DNA of 60,880 nucleotides from Bacillus sp. ISL-37 (GCF_018613315.1 NZ_JAGGQL010000022.1:1-60880), one strand, 5' to 3'. Shown: positions 26,055-35,042, counted from the stretch's first letter. Numbers and translations: made by a program. Notes: generated from the letters alone by a model not told the origin.

Positions 26055-26564
26055 TTATTCCTTTCCAAGCCTGAATGTTTCATATACTGTCCACGATCCA
26101 TTATCCAGCTGATACAATAGGTGGATTCTGTCGGCGGTATCCTCAAATTGCACTTTTGTCATCCTCAATGAACCATATACATCGGAATGTTCATCGTCAG
26201 ACATTTTCTGGCCGATAGTGATATGTGGTACAAAGTTATATTCCTGATTTCCATCAAATGTTGCATTTAGCTCATTATGAAGCTTTTCCAAGTCTTCAGG
26301 TGATTCAACCTTTAAGTAGATTACATTGTTAACGGGTTTAAAGGAGCCAATCTTAGTGACCTTGAGGTCGACTGGCCTGAAATTCCTGGCGATTGAATCG
26401 AGTTTATTCGCGATTTCCTTGATTTCTTCCTCCGTTGCTTCAAAGGGTGACTTTAAAGTTACGTGAGGCGGGATTAACGCATAGTGCGGATCATAACGCC
26501 TTCTCATTGAATTTGCAAAATCCTGGATTTTTTTCGATGGAAATATGACAATACCGAATTTCAT
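26055..26564 (-). CDS. yjcG: 2H phosphoesterase family protein YjcG
   Basis: 169-aa protein of the 2'-5' RNA ligase/2H phosphoesterase fold. The paired catalytic motifs are HVTL (residue ~45) and HITI (~128). The start is ATG at 26564 behind GGGGGTATC, giving the family length. RNA end processing is likely from the fold, but the substrate is not shown. It is co-transcribed with yjcF. Confidence 0.92.
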   Translation of the reverse strand: MKFGIVIFPSKKIQDFANSMRRRYDPHYALIPPHVTLKSPFEATEEEIKEIANKLDSIARNFRPVDLKVTKIGSFKPVNNVIYLKVESPEDLEKLHNELNATFDGNQEYNFVPHITIGQKMSDDEHSDVYGSLRMTKVQFEDTADRIHLLYQLDNGSWTVYETFRLGKE

Positions 26565-26678
26565 CTGAGATACCCCCGTTTCATTAGTATGGTGCATATC
26601 GATTTACTAAAAACCTATATTATGATTTACCATTCATTATAACAAATTTTCTAAATATATAATATAAAGAAGCATATA

Positions 26679-27404
26679 TTAGGAAAACACTTGTCTTATT
26701 GCCCGCTTGAGGTCTGGCTGCCAATAAGTCCATGTATGGTTCCCGCTGAACTCATCGTAAAAATAGCCAAAGCCTCTTTCCTTAAAAATCCTCGACAGCT
26801 CCCTGTTTGGCGTTAAAAAGTCTTTGTTTTTGGAAGATGTCGTTTTTACGACTGTTTCTTGCTCTCCAACAGTATGGTAAATCTGGAGCAATTCAGGTTG
26901 GCGGAAGTCCTTTACGGCCGTGAATACATCCTCGTTTACATAAGGTGACTGCAGAAGTACTTTTCCAAATGTGTGCGGATACTGGAGCGCGGCAAGCAAG
27001 GAAACTGTAGCTGCGAGTGAATCACCAATCAATGCGCGGCCCATGCCCATTTGGTAGGTAGGATATTGTTCATCTAAATAAGGAACAAGCTCATGCGCCA
27101 GAAAACGGATATAGGATTGGTGCTGCTCTCCTTTTGGATGGTACTTTCGTCGTCGATCCTCGACAGATTCATACGGTATTCCTACGATGATGACGTTTTC
27201 AATTTCCTTTTTGCCAAGGAGCTCATCTGCAATCCTCCCAATCCGTCCGAGCTGGAAATAATCCCGGCCATCCTGTGCGATAAGCAATGAATATTTATAT
27301 AAGGGAGAATAGTTTGCAGGCAAGTATACCAGCATAGTTACTTCTTCTCCAAGTTCCTTGCTTTTAAGTGTGATTTCTTCTATTTTGCCCATTGGAAAAT
27401 CCAT
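26679..27404 (-). CDS. yjcH: Putative esterase YjcH (Fes/enterochelin esterase-like)
   Basis: 241-aa alpha/beta hydrolase of the esterase D/Fes type. The nucleophile elbow is IGDSLAA (Ser in GDSLA), with a C-terminal GNHTWTYW His. ATG at 27404 follows GGAGGTAAATT. It is upstream of yjcG-yjcF in the same direction, about 115 bases away. The substrate is unknown; no siderophore gene is near. Confidence 0.9.
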   Translation of the reverse strand: MDFPMGKIEEITLKSKELGEEVTMLVYLPANYSPLYKYSLLIAQDGRDYFQLGRIGRIADELLGKKEIENVIIVGIPYESVEDRRRKYHPKGEQHQSYIRFLAHELVPYLDEQYPTYQMGMGRALIGDSLAATVSLLAALQYPHTFGKVLLQSPYVNEDVFTAVKDFRQPELLQIYHTVGEQETVVKTTSSKNKDFLTPNRELSRIFKERGFGYFYDEFSGNHTWTYWQPDLKRAIRQVFS

Positions 27405-27598
27405 TAATTTACCTCCAAACAACAATTATCTTGTGTTTCATCACTAAGATTTTAGCATATGTATTTTAAAAAAGCTTTTTTGGCAATCTACTTGTAGCGT
27501 TAAAGAAATATAGTAAGCAAGTAACATGTTTGACAATTGTGTGAAGTCTTATGTTAAGATTATGTTGAACAATTCTATTTCTATAAGGGGGAATTCTG

Positions 27599-28597
27599 AT
27601 GAAAAAAAGAAAGTTTCTTTTATTCGCTGCATTGATGCTGGTTCTTTCAATGGTCCTGGCTGCATGTGGCGGCGGCGACTCTAAAGAAGAGGGTGGCGGA
27701 GAAGGAAAATCAGAAGAAAAGCCAAAATACATGAGCATCCTTACTGGTGGTACGGGTGGTACATACTTCCCGTTGGGCGGATCATTTGCCAAAATCGTAT
27801 CTGACGCAACAGGGGTTAGCACAAATGCTGAAACAACAGGAGCCTCTGCAGAAAACATGCAGAGCATTAAAAACAATAAAGGTGAAATCGCCTTCACACA
27901 AACTGACATCGCTTCCTACGCAACTGAAGGAAAGTTAATGTTCGATGGAAACAAAATCGAAAATATCAAGGCAATCGGAACATTGTATCCTGAAACAATC
28001 CAAATCGTCACTACAGAAAAATCAGGTATCAAATCAGTAGAAGATCTTAAAGGCAAAAAGGTCTCAATCGGTGCACCAGGTTCTGGTACGGCAGCGAATG
28101 CTGAACAAATTCTTGAAGTTTACGGTCTTTCACTGGATGATATTCAAAAGCAGGACTTGAGCTTTGATGAATCAGTAAACGGTATCAAAGATGGCAACAT
28201 CGATGCAGCATTCGTAACGGCTGGAACACCTACAGCAGCTGTTGAAGAACTTTCTGCAACGGAAAAGGTAGTTATTGTTCCGGTTGAAGCTGACAAAGCT
28301 GAAGAGCTTATCGAAAAGTATCCATACTATGCTAAAGAGGTAGTACCTTCTGGAACATACAAATTAGGTTCCGAAGTACCGACAGTGGCAGTTCTTGCGA
28401 TGCTTGTCGTAAAAGCGGATTTATCTGAAGAAATCGTTTATGACATTACAAAGTCAATCTTTGAGAACCTTGATCAGGTAACACACGCAAAAGCGAAGCA
28501 AATCAAGCCTGAAAATGCTCTAAACGGTGTTGGCATTGAAGTTCACGCAGGTGCCCAGAAGTACTATGATGAAAAAGGTATTAAGGCAGCTCAGTAA
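27599..28597 (+). CDS. TAXI-family TRAP transporter solute-binding lipoprotein
   Basis: 332-aa lipoprotein with signal peptide and LAAC lipobox (Cys23), a Gly/Glu/Lys linker, and a TAXI-type binding domain starting ILTGGTGGTYFPLGG. The motif GKKVSIGAPGSGTA is typical. TAXI systems import organic acids such as glutamate or 2-oxoglutarate; the substrate here is unknown. ATG at 27599 follows AAGGGGG. A terminator separates it from the permease, so it should be made in excess. Confidence 0.93.
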   Translation: MKKRKFLLFAALMLVLSMVLAACGGGDSKEEGGGEGKSEEKPKYMSILTGGTGGTYFPLGGSFAKIVSDATGVSTNAETTGASAENMQSIKNNKGEIAFTQTDIASYATEGKLMFDGNKIENIKAIGTLYPETIQIVTTEKSGIKSVEDLKGKKVSIGAPGSGTAANAEQILEVYGLSLDDIQKQDLSFDESVNGIKDGNIDAAFVTAGTPTAAVEELSATEKVVIVPVEADKAEELIEKYPYYAKEVVPSGTYKLGSEVPTVAVLAMLVVKADLSEEIVYDITKSIFENLDQVTHAKAKQIKPENALNGVGIEVHAGAQKYYDEKGIKAAQ

Positions 28598-28703
28598 TAG
28601 TTTGAACATGGCCGGACATTGTCCTGAAAGGACATTGCCCGGTCAATTCATCTTTTTCACAAAAAGTAGAAGATGACCACCACATGGGTGAGAACCCAGG
28701 CAG

Positions 28704-28734
28704 ATAGACCGAACTTCCAACCGGTCTATTTTTT
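28704..28734 (+). terminator. Terminator between the TAXI binding protein and DUF1850
   Basis: ATAGACCG / CGGTCTAT is a perfect eight-base stem with a T run, inside the transporter operon. Partial read-through would set a high binding-protein to permease ratio. Confidence 0.85.
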
Positions 28735-28788
28735 ACTGTTATAAAGAAAGTACTCCATCGGAGACATTGGACAGGCGAGGCTAGTGAT

Positions 28789-29322
28789 ATGAATTTAAAC
28801 TGGATTAAATCAAAAATCTTCGTTCTGTTAACCCTCATTATTTTTTTAGCAATTATCTCAATCAATATCCCTTACAAACAAGCTTTAGTTTTTCAAGCAC
28901 CTGAAAGTAATGATATACTCTGCTATGTACCGATTAATATAGGGGAAACCTTTAAAATAAAGTATAAGCATTCGATCCATCTGTCAGATGTGATTGAAAG
29001 CTATAAAGTTACCGAAAGCCATAAAATCAGGCAATGCGAACTGGAGTATGAGGATTTTGCTATCGGTATGCCATCTGAAGTCGCGGATGGAGAGAACTTT
29101 GAAATGAAGGATGGCAAGTACTATATTACGAATATGAACAGGGAATTTTCGCATTTCGATATGAGGCTTGGCCAGGTCCGGGCAAACCACACCCTGATTT
29201 TTGAAGACATAACGTACCCGTTGTCCAAGGCGATTGAACCAGGGACAAGGATACGGATAAAGATTGAGGAAATTAGTTTATTGAAGCAATTGGAAGGAGT
29301 GAATATCCTTGACGACAAATGA
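28789..29322 (+). CDS. DUF1850 protein of the TAXI-TRAP operon
   Basis: 177-aa protein with one N-terminal membrane anchor (FVLLTLIIFLAIISI) and an outside domain carrying the YKHSIHLSDVIESY motif of DUF1850. DUF1850 is regularly found between the TAXI binding protein and the fused permease, so it is probably an accessory subunit. Its end overlaps the permease start by 14 bases. Confidence 0.88.
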   Translation: MNLNWIKSKIFVLLTLIIFLAIISINIPYKQALVFQAPESNDILCYVPINIGETFKIKYKHSIHLSDVIESYKVTESHKIRQCELEYEDFAIGMPSEVADGENFEMKDGKYYITNMNREFSHFDMRLGQVRANHTLIFEDITYPLSKAIEPGTRIRIKIEEISLLKQLEGVNILDDK

Positions 29323-31267
29323 AGAAATGGTATCTCAAGAAAAACAACAAGAGCTTCTGGAAAAATATGATCCGGAGGCTGCAACTAGAAAATTGGCAGG
29401 TAAGATGGGATGGATTGTTTTCTTCGGGCTTCTGGCTTTCTCAGTATTCCAGCTATACACCTCTATATTTGGTGTCCTTACTGCCCAACTCCAGCGTTCG
29501 ATCCACCTGGGATTCGCTCTCGCTCTCATTTTCTTGCTGTTTCCGGCAAGGAAGAAGAATCTTAAAGTAAAAAAGGTTGCATGGTACGACCTGCTATTGG
29601 CTGTGCTTGCTATTGCAGTTGGGGCCTATTGGCCAGTGATGATAGACGAACTCGTCAATCGTGTCGGGCGACTGACACCAACAGATTTCTACATTGGTAT
29701 TGCCGCTATCCTGCTGGTACTGGAAGCGACAAGAAGAACGGTCGGCTTGCCGATCACGATCATTGCAGCTTTATTCATGGTTTACGCCCTTTTTGGACCG
29801 TATATGCCTGGATTCCTGGCGCATAGAGGACTTGATCTGGAATCTCTCGTCCAGACAATGTTCTTTACTACCGAGGGAATTCTGGGAACTCCTTTGGGTG
29901 TTTCATCAACATTCATCTTCCTGTTTTTATTGTTCGGTGCATTCCTGGTAAAGACGGGTGTTGGTCAATATTTCAATGATCTCGCTGTTGCCGTTGCAGG
30001 AAAAAGTACTGGAGGACCAGCAAAGGTTGCGATTTTTTCCAGTGCCCTTCAAGGAACAATCAGTGGAAGCTCAGTGGCTAACGTTGTGACATCGGGGTCA
30101 TTTACGATTCCGATGATGAAAAAGCTTGGCTACCGCAAAGAATTCGCCGGTGCCGTAGAAGCAGCGGCATCAACAGGAGGACAGCTAATGCCTCCAATCA
30201 TGGGAGCGGCAGCGTTCCTGATGGTTGAATTCATCGGTGGCGGAATTACTTACTGGGAAATTGCCAAGGCAGCTACAATCCCTGCATTGTTATATTTCTC
30301 CGGTATATGGATTATGACTCATTTTGAAGCGAAAAGGATCGGTCTGCGAGGTTTATCTGATGAAGAAATGCCTGACAGAAAAGAAGTCCTTAAAAAGATT
30401 TATCTTCTATTGCCTATCCTGATTGTTATTATATTGATGGTAAGCGGAATGAGTATCATGCGTGCTGCCTTGTGGTCGATTCTATCCACAATTGTCGTCA
30501 GTGCCTTCAGCAAAGAGACGCGAATTGGTTTCAAAGATGCGATCGATGCACTTGTCGATGGAGCGCGGACTGCACTGGGAGTTGCGGCAGCTACAGCTGC
30601 TGCAGGTATCATTGTTGGGGTAGTTACTAAGACTGGTCTTGGACTGAAGCTTGCAAATGGCTTGCTCGATCTTTCTGGTGGTTACCTAATTCCTACTTTG
30701 ATGCTGACAATGGTCGCCGCAATCGTTTTAGGTATGGGTTCGCCAACCACGGCTAACTATGTTATCACTTCAACAATTGCTGCACCGGCCATAATTTTAC
30801 TTGGTGTACCGGATTTATCAGCTCACTTATTTGTTTTCTATTTTGGTATTATTGCCGATATCACGCCTCCAGTTGCTCTTGCAGCATTTGCGGCGGCTGG
30901 AGTTTCCGGTGGAGAACCGCTGCGTACCGGTGTGAATTCGGCCAAGCTGGCGATAGCTGCATTTATCATACCTTATATGTTCGTGTTATCTCCTGAACTT
31001 CTTATGATCGATACAACCTGGACAGAATTAATTTGGGTGGTATTCTCGGCCATTTCTGGTATGCTGGCCATTGGAGCAGGGGTCATTGGTTACTGGTTAA
31101 GGAAATTGCAATGGTGGGAAAGAGTGCTGGGAATCGTAGGCGGTATTATGCTGATTTATCCAGAAGGAATGTCGGATATAATCGGTCTCGGTCTTTTTGT
31201 ACTGCTTGTTGCACTTCAGTTGATTATTAAAGATAAAGATTCAGTGAAACCAAAGCCAGCAAATTAA
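29309..31267 (+). CDS. TRAP transporter fused permease (4TM-12TM)
   Basis: 652-aa membrane protein joining the small (DctQ-like) and large (DctM-like) TRAP subunits, with about 16-18 spans. Landmarks are GTISGSSVANVVTSGSFTIP, MKKLGYRKEFAGAVEAAAST and ASTGGQLMPPIMGAAAFLM. Proposed start TTG at 29309 behind GGAAGGAG, within the DUF1850 gene. It imports a solute using the sodium gradient; the substrate is unknown. Confidence 0.93.
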   Translation: MTTNEEMVSQEKQQELLEKYDPEAATRKLAGKMGWIVFFGLLAFSVFQLYTSIFGVLTAQLQRSIHLGFALALIFLLFPARKKNLKVKKVAWYDLLLAVLAIAVGAYWPVMIDELVNRVGRLTPTDFYIGIAAILLVLEATRRTVGLPITIIAALFMVYALFGPYMPGFLAHRGLDLESLVQTMFFTTEGILGTPLGVSSTFIFLFLLFGAFLVKTGVGQYFNDLAVAVAGKSTGGPAKVAIFSSALQGTISGSSVANVVTSGSFTIPMMKKLGYRKEFAGAVEAAASTGGQLMPPIMGAAAFLMVEFIGGGITYWEIAKAATIPALLYFSGIWIMTHFEAKRIGLRGLSDEEMPDRKEVLKKIYLLLPILIVIILMVSGMSIMRAALWSILSTIVVSAFSKETRIGFKDAIDALVDGARTALGVAAATAAAGIIVGVVTKTGLGLKLANGLLDLSGGYLIPTLMLTMVAAIVLGMGSPTTANYVITSTIAAPAIILLGVPDLSAHLFVFYFGIIADITPPVALAAFAAAGVSGGEPLRTGVNSAKLAIAAFIIPYMFVLSPELLMIDTTWTELIWVVFSAISGMLAIGAGVIGYWLRKLQWWERVLGIVGGIMLIYPEGMSDIIGLGLFVLLVALQLIIKDKDSVKPKPAN

Positions 31268-31275
31268 TGAACGGG

Positions 31276-31310
31276 AAAAGGAGTCCTTTTACAGGGCTTC
31301 TTTTTTTAGC
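31276..31310 (+). terminator. Terminator of the TAXI-TRAP operon
   Basis: AAGGAGTCC pairs with GGGCTTCTT (with G-T pairs) followed by a T run after the permease. Confidence 0.6.
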
Positions 31311-31527
31311 TTGATTTAAGCAGTTTGTGTCTTTCGGGCATAACAGATAGTATGTTTTCCTTTTTGAACAGGCGATCTGCGTTTCTGAGAAAACAGAAAG
31401 CTTTAAAATAACGATCATGCATTTCTTTTACGATAATCCGGCGATGGGTAATTTGGTTATTAGCTGCAAGATAAATCATCTCGACAGGAAGGTTTTCCTT
31501 AAATGATTTTTCAAGAAGGCCATTCAT
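31306..31527 (-). CDS. Small WYL-like protein, SOS-type promoter
   Basis: 73-aa protein resembling a stand-alone WYL-type core: VEMIYLAANNQITHRRI, a KAFCFLRNADRLFK stretch, then ENILSVMP. ATG at 31527 has AAAGGAGT ahead. A LexA box lies between its -35 and -10, so it should be induced by DNA damage. WYL domains bind single-stranded or cyclic nucleotides in several regulators; the function here is not known. Confidence 0.75.
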   Translation of the reverse strand: MNGLLEKSFKENLPVEMIYLAANNQITHRRIIVKEMHDRYFKAFCFLRNADRLFKKENILSVMPERHKLLKSS

Positions 31528-31556
31528 GCGCTCTCACTCCTTTGATTTCTATTTAT

Positions 31557-31586
31557 ATTATACCCGAACATTTGTTCTTTATTCAA
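31557..31586 (-). promoter_or_regulatory. SigA promoter of the WYL-like gene
   Basis: On the minus strand TTGAAT and TATAAT are 18 bases apart, and the first LexA box lies in the spacer. Confidence 0.7.
31565..31578. promoter_or_regulatory. LexA (DinR) box 1
   Basis: CGAACATTTGTTCT matches the Bacillus SOS operator CGAAC-N4-GTTCG with one change at the last base. It lies in the -35/-10 spacer of the WYL-like gene. Confidence 0.8.
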
Positions 31587-31593
31587 TATTTTT

Positions 31594-31607
31594 AGAACAT
31601 TTGTTTG
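31594..31607. promoter_or_regulatory. LexA (DinR) box 2
   Basis: AGAACATTTGTTTG is a weaker copy of the same operator, 29 bases from box 1. It lies towards the NUDIX gene, about 25-38 bases before its TATTAT box. Confidence 0.6.
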
Positions 31608-31654
31608 TAAAAACTTAAAGGGATATATGGTATTATTTAGAAGGGGGTGTAATC

Positions 31655-32272
31655 ATGGAAAACGAATTACTTAAGGTGTTTGATCAAAAGGGAATTTGTA
31701 TTGGTACTGCTACGAGGTCGGAAGTTCATAAAACAGGACATTGGCATGAAACCTTTCATTGCTGGTTTACCGAGCGGATAGACAATGAAGAATTTCTTTT
31801 CTTCCAAGTCCGCAGTTTAGCTAAAAAAGATTATCCTAATTTGTTGGATATTACCGCAGCAGGACATATTCTTGCTGATGAAAGTCCTGTGGATGGCTTA
31901 AGAGAAGTGAAAGAGGAACTTGGGATAGACCTTGCCTTGGAGGAATTGCATTCATTAGGGATGATAAAGGATTCATTGAACAGTCCTGGATTTATCGACA
32001 ACGAATTATGCCATGTGTTTTTGTATGAACAACCTCAACCTTTCGATAATTACAAGCTGCAAAGAGAAGAGGTGTCGGGTATCATGATGGCGAGCCTTTC
32101 GGAATTTGAAGATCTTTGGTTTGGAAAGAAAAAGGAAATGAAAGTTGAAGGTTTCCTTGCGAGTGTGAATAATGAAAAGAAATCACACAGCATGCTTGTG
32201 ACCAAAAAGGATTTTGTCCCACATGAAGATACATATATCGAAAGTGTAATTAAGGCAATTAAAAAATTATAG
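31655..32272 (+). CDS. NUDIX hydrolase
   Basis: 205-aa NUDIX protein. The NUDIX box is GHILADE followed by REVKEELGID, one residue shorter between E and R than the textbook pattern, as in some IDI-like members. Pyrophosphohydrolase activity on a nucleotide derivative is expected; the substrate is unknown. AAGGGGGTG precedes ATG at 31655. It is divergent from the WYL-like gene with two LexA boxes between, so joint damage control is possible. Confidence 0.9.
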   Translation: MENELLKVFDQKGICIGTATRSEVHKTGHWHETFHCWFTERIDNEEFLFFQVRSLAKKDYPNLLDITAAGHILADESPVDGLREVKEELGIDLALEELHSLGMIKDSLNSPGFIDNELCHVFLYEQPQPFDNYKLQREEVSGIMMASLSEFEDLWFGKKKEMKVEGFLASVNNEKKSHSMLVTKKDFVPHEDTYIESVIKAIKKL

Positions 32273-32300
32273 ATTAGGGTATTTTTACGTAAAAATTATA

Positions 32301-32329
32301 TTGACATTCCTATTAATCCAGTATATATT
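32301..32329 (+). promoter_or_regulatory. Promoter of the tRNA-Val gene
   Basis: TTGACA and TATATT are 17 bases apart, 36 bases before the tRNA. Confidence 0.8.
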
Positions 32330-32365
32330 AGTAAATGTCCTCACTACATGGGACAATGCTAAATT

Positions 32366-32438
32366 GATTCCTTAGCTCAGCTGGGAGAGCGCTACCTTGA
32401 CAGGGTAGAGGTCGCTGGTTCGAACCCAGTAGGAATCA
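32366..32438 (+). tRNA. tRNA-Val (anticodon GAC)
   Basis: The acceptor stem GATTCCT / AGGAATC pairs perfectly. The D arm is AGCTCAGCTGGGAGAGC. The anticodon stem CTACC / GGTAG encloses TTGACAG, giving anticodon GAC. The T arm GCTGG / CCAGT encloses TTCGAAC. The 3' CCA is not encoded. It is a single gene with its own promoter and terminator. Confidence 0.95.
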
Positions 32439-32442
32439 TACT

Positions 32443-32487
32443 AAAAAGCTTCAATCCTTTTCTCAAGGGTTGAAGCTTTTTTTTTTC
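32443..32487 (+). terminator. Terminator of the tRNA-Val gene
   Basis: AAAGCTTCAATCCTT pairs with AAGGGTTGAAGCTTT, followed by a long T run. Confidence 0.92.
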
Positions 32488-32505
32488 GTCGAATTCCGTT
32501 AGTTC

Positions 32506-33360
32506 TCACATTAAATTTGGCGGTATTTGCTCATTGCGCAAAACCGCAGGTGGTGTATTAAAAATATAAGGAGGTGCTGGTTTAAGCTTTGGCTTTGGCC
32601 CAAATGGAGCTGGATTCTGGACGTATTGGAATGTGCCGAGGCCATCCATGCTAGTTCCGCTTGCCCATCTGCCCGCCGCACTTTCGTCTCCCTCTGAAAG
32701 GTTAAACAGCACGTAGGAAACTTCCTGTTTTTCCAGGTGTTTCGGGAAGGTGCTTGGCACCACTACGTTTTCCTTTGCTTCCAATTCTTTTATGGCTGCG
32801 ATCCACTGATTCTGGTGCATTGTGTCCCTTGCAAGCAGCCAGGATAGCATATCCCTCACTCCACGGTCCGTCGTTTCATAATATAACCTCGCGACCTGGA
32901 GCCTTCCTTGAGACTCAGCATTAAGGTTTGCCCTGAAGTCGGCCAGAAGATTGCCGCTCGCGGCAATGTAATCTGCCGTCCAGCGGTTTCCGACACTGTC
33001 CGCAGGCATTGCTCCCAATCCTGATACGATGACATGCTGTGGATTCATCCCGCCTAGGATCGCTTTCATCACGGGATCCTTTGCAGCTTCCTCCTGTGCG
33101 CCTACAGGTGCTCCATCTAAAAGTCTGGCGACCATGGTAGAAAGCATTTCAATATGGGCAAGTTCTTCTGTCCCGGTATCCATCAAAAGATCCCGATACT
33201 TCCCATCCCCGCGCGTATTCCAGCCCTGGAATAAATATTGCATGGCAACAGAGATTTCCCCGAATTGTCCACCTATAACTTCCTGAAGTTTTCTGGCATA
33301 GACAGGATCAGGCCTTTCTGGTTTTGCTTGGTATTGTAATTCTTTTACATGGTAAAACAT
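32506..33360 (-). CDS. Manganese catalase
   Basis: 284-aa non-haem dimanganese catalase that breaks down H2O2. The metal ligands Glu35, Glu66, His69, Glu149 and His182 are all visible in the expected four-helix layout (QFGEIS, EELAHIEM, NAESQG, DTMHQNQ). The Pro-rich C-terminal arm matches subunit-exchange tails. ATG at 33360 follows GGGGAGGAATAGG. In Bacillus such proteins are often spore-associated (YdbD, CotJC). Convergent with the tRNA gene. Confidence 0.94.
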   Translation of the reverse strand: MFYHVKELQYQAKPERPDPVYARKLQEVIGGQFGEISVAMQYLFQGWNTRGDGKYRDLLMDTGTEELAHIEMLSTMVARLLDGAPVGAQEEAAKDPVMKAILGGMNPQHVIVSGLGAMPADSVGNRWTADYIAASGNLLADFRANLNAESQGRLQVARLYYETTDRGVRDMLSWLLARDTMHQNQWIAAIKELEAKENVVVPSTFPKHLEKQEVSYVLFNLSEGDESAAGRWASGTSMDGLGTFQYVQNPAPFGPKPKLKPAPPYIFNTPPAVLRNEQIPPNLM

Positions 33361-33640
33361 CCTATTCCTCCCCAAAACAATTTTGCACTCCACTTTTATG
33401 ATATGGGCAAATCAATATTAGGTAACTTGCCCATGCAAAAGACGGGGAGAATCATTGAGGCTGTCATTCTTGAATGAATAGCTCATTTATTTCATAAAAC
33501 TGCAATAGAATGGAAAAGGAGCAGTTTATCAACTCTTTCTTATATAAAATGACTTTTCATAACGAATCCGAATAAATCTTCAGACAAAGGGGGAATGGAC
33601 AATATTTTTCTTTAATAGAAAAGTAAAGTCGCCTATTGAA

Positions 33641-34726
33641 GTGATCCAAGAAAACTTGCAAAGAAGGCAAGAAATGAGTTTTGCTAAAAACCCCTCAGAA
33701 GAAGAGAGAAAAATCATTCGCGAGATAAAGAACAAGACTGAAGAATTAAACATAAACAATATTACTAGAACGAAAGCGTATCTGGATTATTATAAAGAGC
33801 ACCCGGAAATCCACTGGGCATTCCTTGCCCATATGGTCTCAAGGAATGGCGGTTGGAGCATGACGGATTTAAAAGCTGAGCTTTTAGCAAGACTGTTATC
33901 TAAAAGGGAAAAAAACTCCTATTTCTCTTTCCTAGAACGAGGGAATTGGCTTATTTTCCAGGATGCCTATCCACAGCTGCTGCTTTACGAAGAAAGTCTC
34001 AAAAGGAAAGAGCCGCTATTCAGGCTGCTTCCCCACTTTAATGTTTCAATCTTTATAGAGACGATCTGGGATTATTACTGGAACTCTTCCAATTCATCTC
34101 TGCTCACATTTGGACTGATTGGTAATGAACAGAACTATATCGAAAATAGAGTCATCCAGAAGCAGAAATATATTAAAGAAGTATTCAGTACCCTGGAGTT
34201 TGAATTACAGGATTTATTATCCTTTAATCAAATTATTTTCCCTTATAATGATTACGGTGTGACTAAATTGGCCGGACAGACAGTAAACCAGTTCGAATCA
34301 TTGCACGAACGTATCCAGTTAGGAAAGAGACTGTATACCATCCTTTTTGATAAAGATGTTTTGAAAAAGGTGGAAGAGTGGGCCGTGGCACACCCACATA
34401 CGGGTTCACGAAAAGATTACTGGCCACATATTTTTAATGATGTACACGAAGGAATGCCTGGGCTTAAATATCAAATAAAATTGAGTTCCTGCAAGCTTAA
34501 ATCCGGAGCAAGACGAATCTATAGCCCAACACTTGAAAATGTATGGGAAAACGTTAAACACCAGGAAGCTGAGAAGGGCGAGTGGTTTAGTGATTTTAAA
34601 GTAATAGAGTATCTTAGAGAGATAGAGGGACCATCAGTTGGCAATATTGAATATGATTACTGTCATACACTTGAAAAGCTGGAACTAGCTGCTTTTGCTA
34701 AAAAGATCATTTCAATCCTTGATTAG
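33641..34726 (+). CDS. yppC: DUF2515 family protein (YppC-like)
   Basis: 361-aa protein of the DUF2515/YppC family with HMVSRNGGWSMTDLK and FLERGNWLIFQDAYPQL as landmarks. No catalytic motif can be named. The given start is GTG at 33641, which has no good ribosome site. The best site (AAAGGGGG, 33586) lies 48 bases upstream, and the frame remains open to there without an ATG. The true N-terminus may be about 13 residues longer, from a rare start or after a one-base slip in a T run. Confidence 0.82.
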   Translation: MIQENLQRRQEMSFAKNPSEEERKIIREIKNKTEELNINNITRTKAYLDYYKEHPEIHWAFLAHMVSRNGGWSMTDLKAELLARLLSKREKNSYFSFLERGNWLIFQDAYPQLLLYEESLKRKEPLFRLLPHFNVSIFIETIWDYYWNSSNSSLLTFGLIGNEQNYIENRVIQKQKYIKEVFSTLEFELQDLLSFNQIIFPYNDYGVTKLAGQTVNQFESLHERIQLGKRLYTILFDKDVLKKVEEWAVAHPHTGSRKDYWPHIFNDVHEGMPGLKYQIKLSSCKLKSGARRIYSPTLENVWENVKHQEAEKGEWFSDFKVIEYLREIEGPSVGNIEYDYCHTLEKLELAAFAKKIISILD

Positions 34727-34816
34727 TGATCAGAGGTATAACAAAAAAATGGTTTATTCTTCTAGACGAATCATCAAACTTCTTATATAGTAGAGATGAC
34801 AATTGGAGAATAGGAA

Positions 34817-34906
34817 ATGTAGGGGAGCCGGTGGTGCCGGCTGAGATAGTATCCATAGATGCTGACCCTTTAACCTGATCTGGTTAGTACCAGCGTAGGG
34901 AACATC
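34817..34906 (+). promoter_or_regulatory. TPP riboswitch (THI element)
   Basis: The conserved blocks are present: AGGGGAGCCGG, GGCTGAGA, GACCCTTTAACCTGATC, TGGTTAGTACCAGCG and TAGGGAAC, closed by ATGT/ACAT. A terminator follows at 34944, so thiamine pyrophosphate should switch the downstream operon off. Confidence 0.96.
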
Positions 34907-34943
34907 TTCTGATAGACGGTTTTCGTTTATTATGGATTTTTTC

Positions 34944-34978
34944 ATGCGCTTGGGATTCCCTGAGTGCATTTTTTATTT
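34944..34978 (+). terminator. Riboswitch-controlled terminator before thiY
   Basis: ATGCGCTTGGGA pairs with TCCCTGAGTGCAT (one mismatch), followed by a T run, 66 bases before thiY. Confidence 0.88.
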
Positions 34979-35042
34979 TACTAACTTTACCTATCCTTCT
35001 TTTCCACCTTCATTGTCAAATAAATAGAGAAGAGGGGAATAA

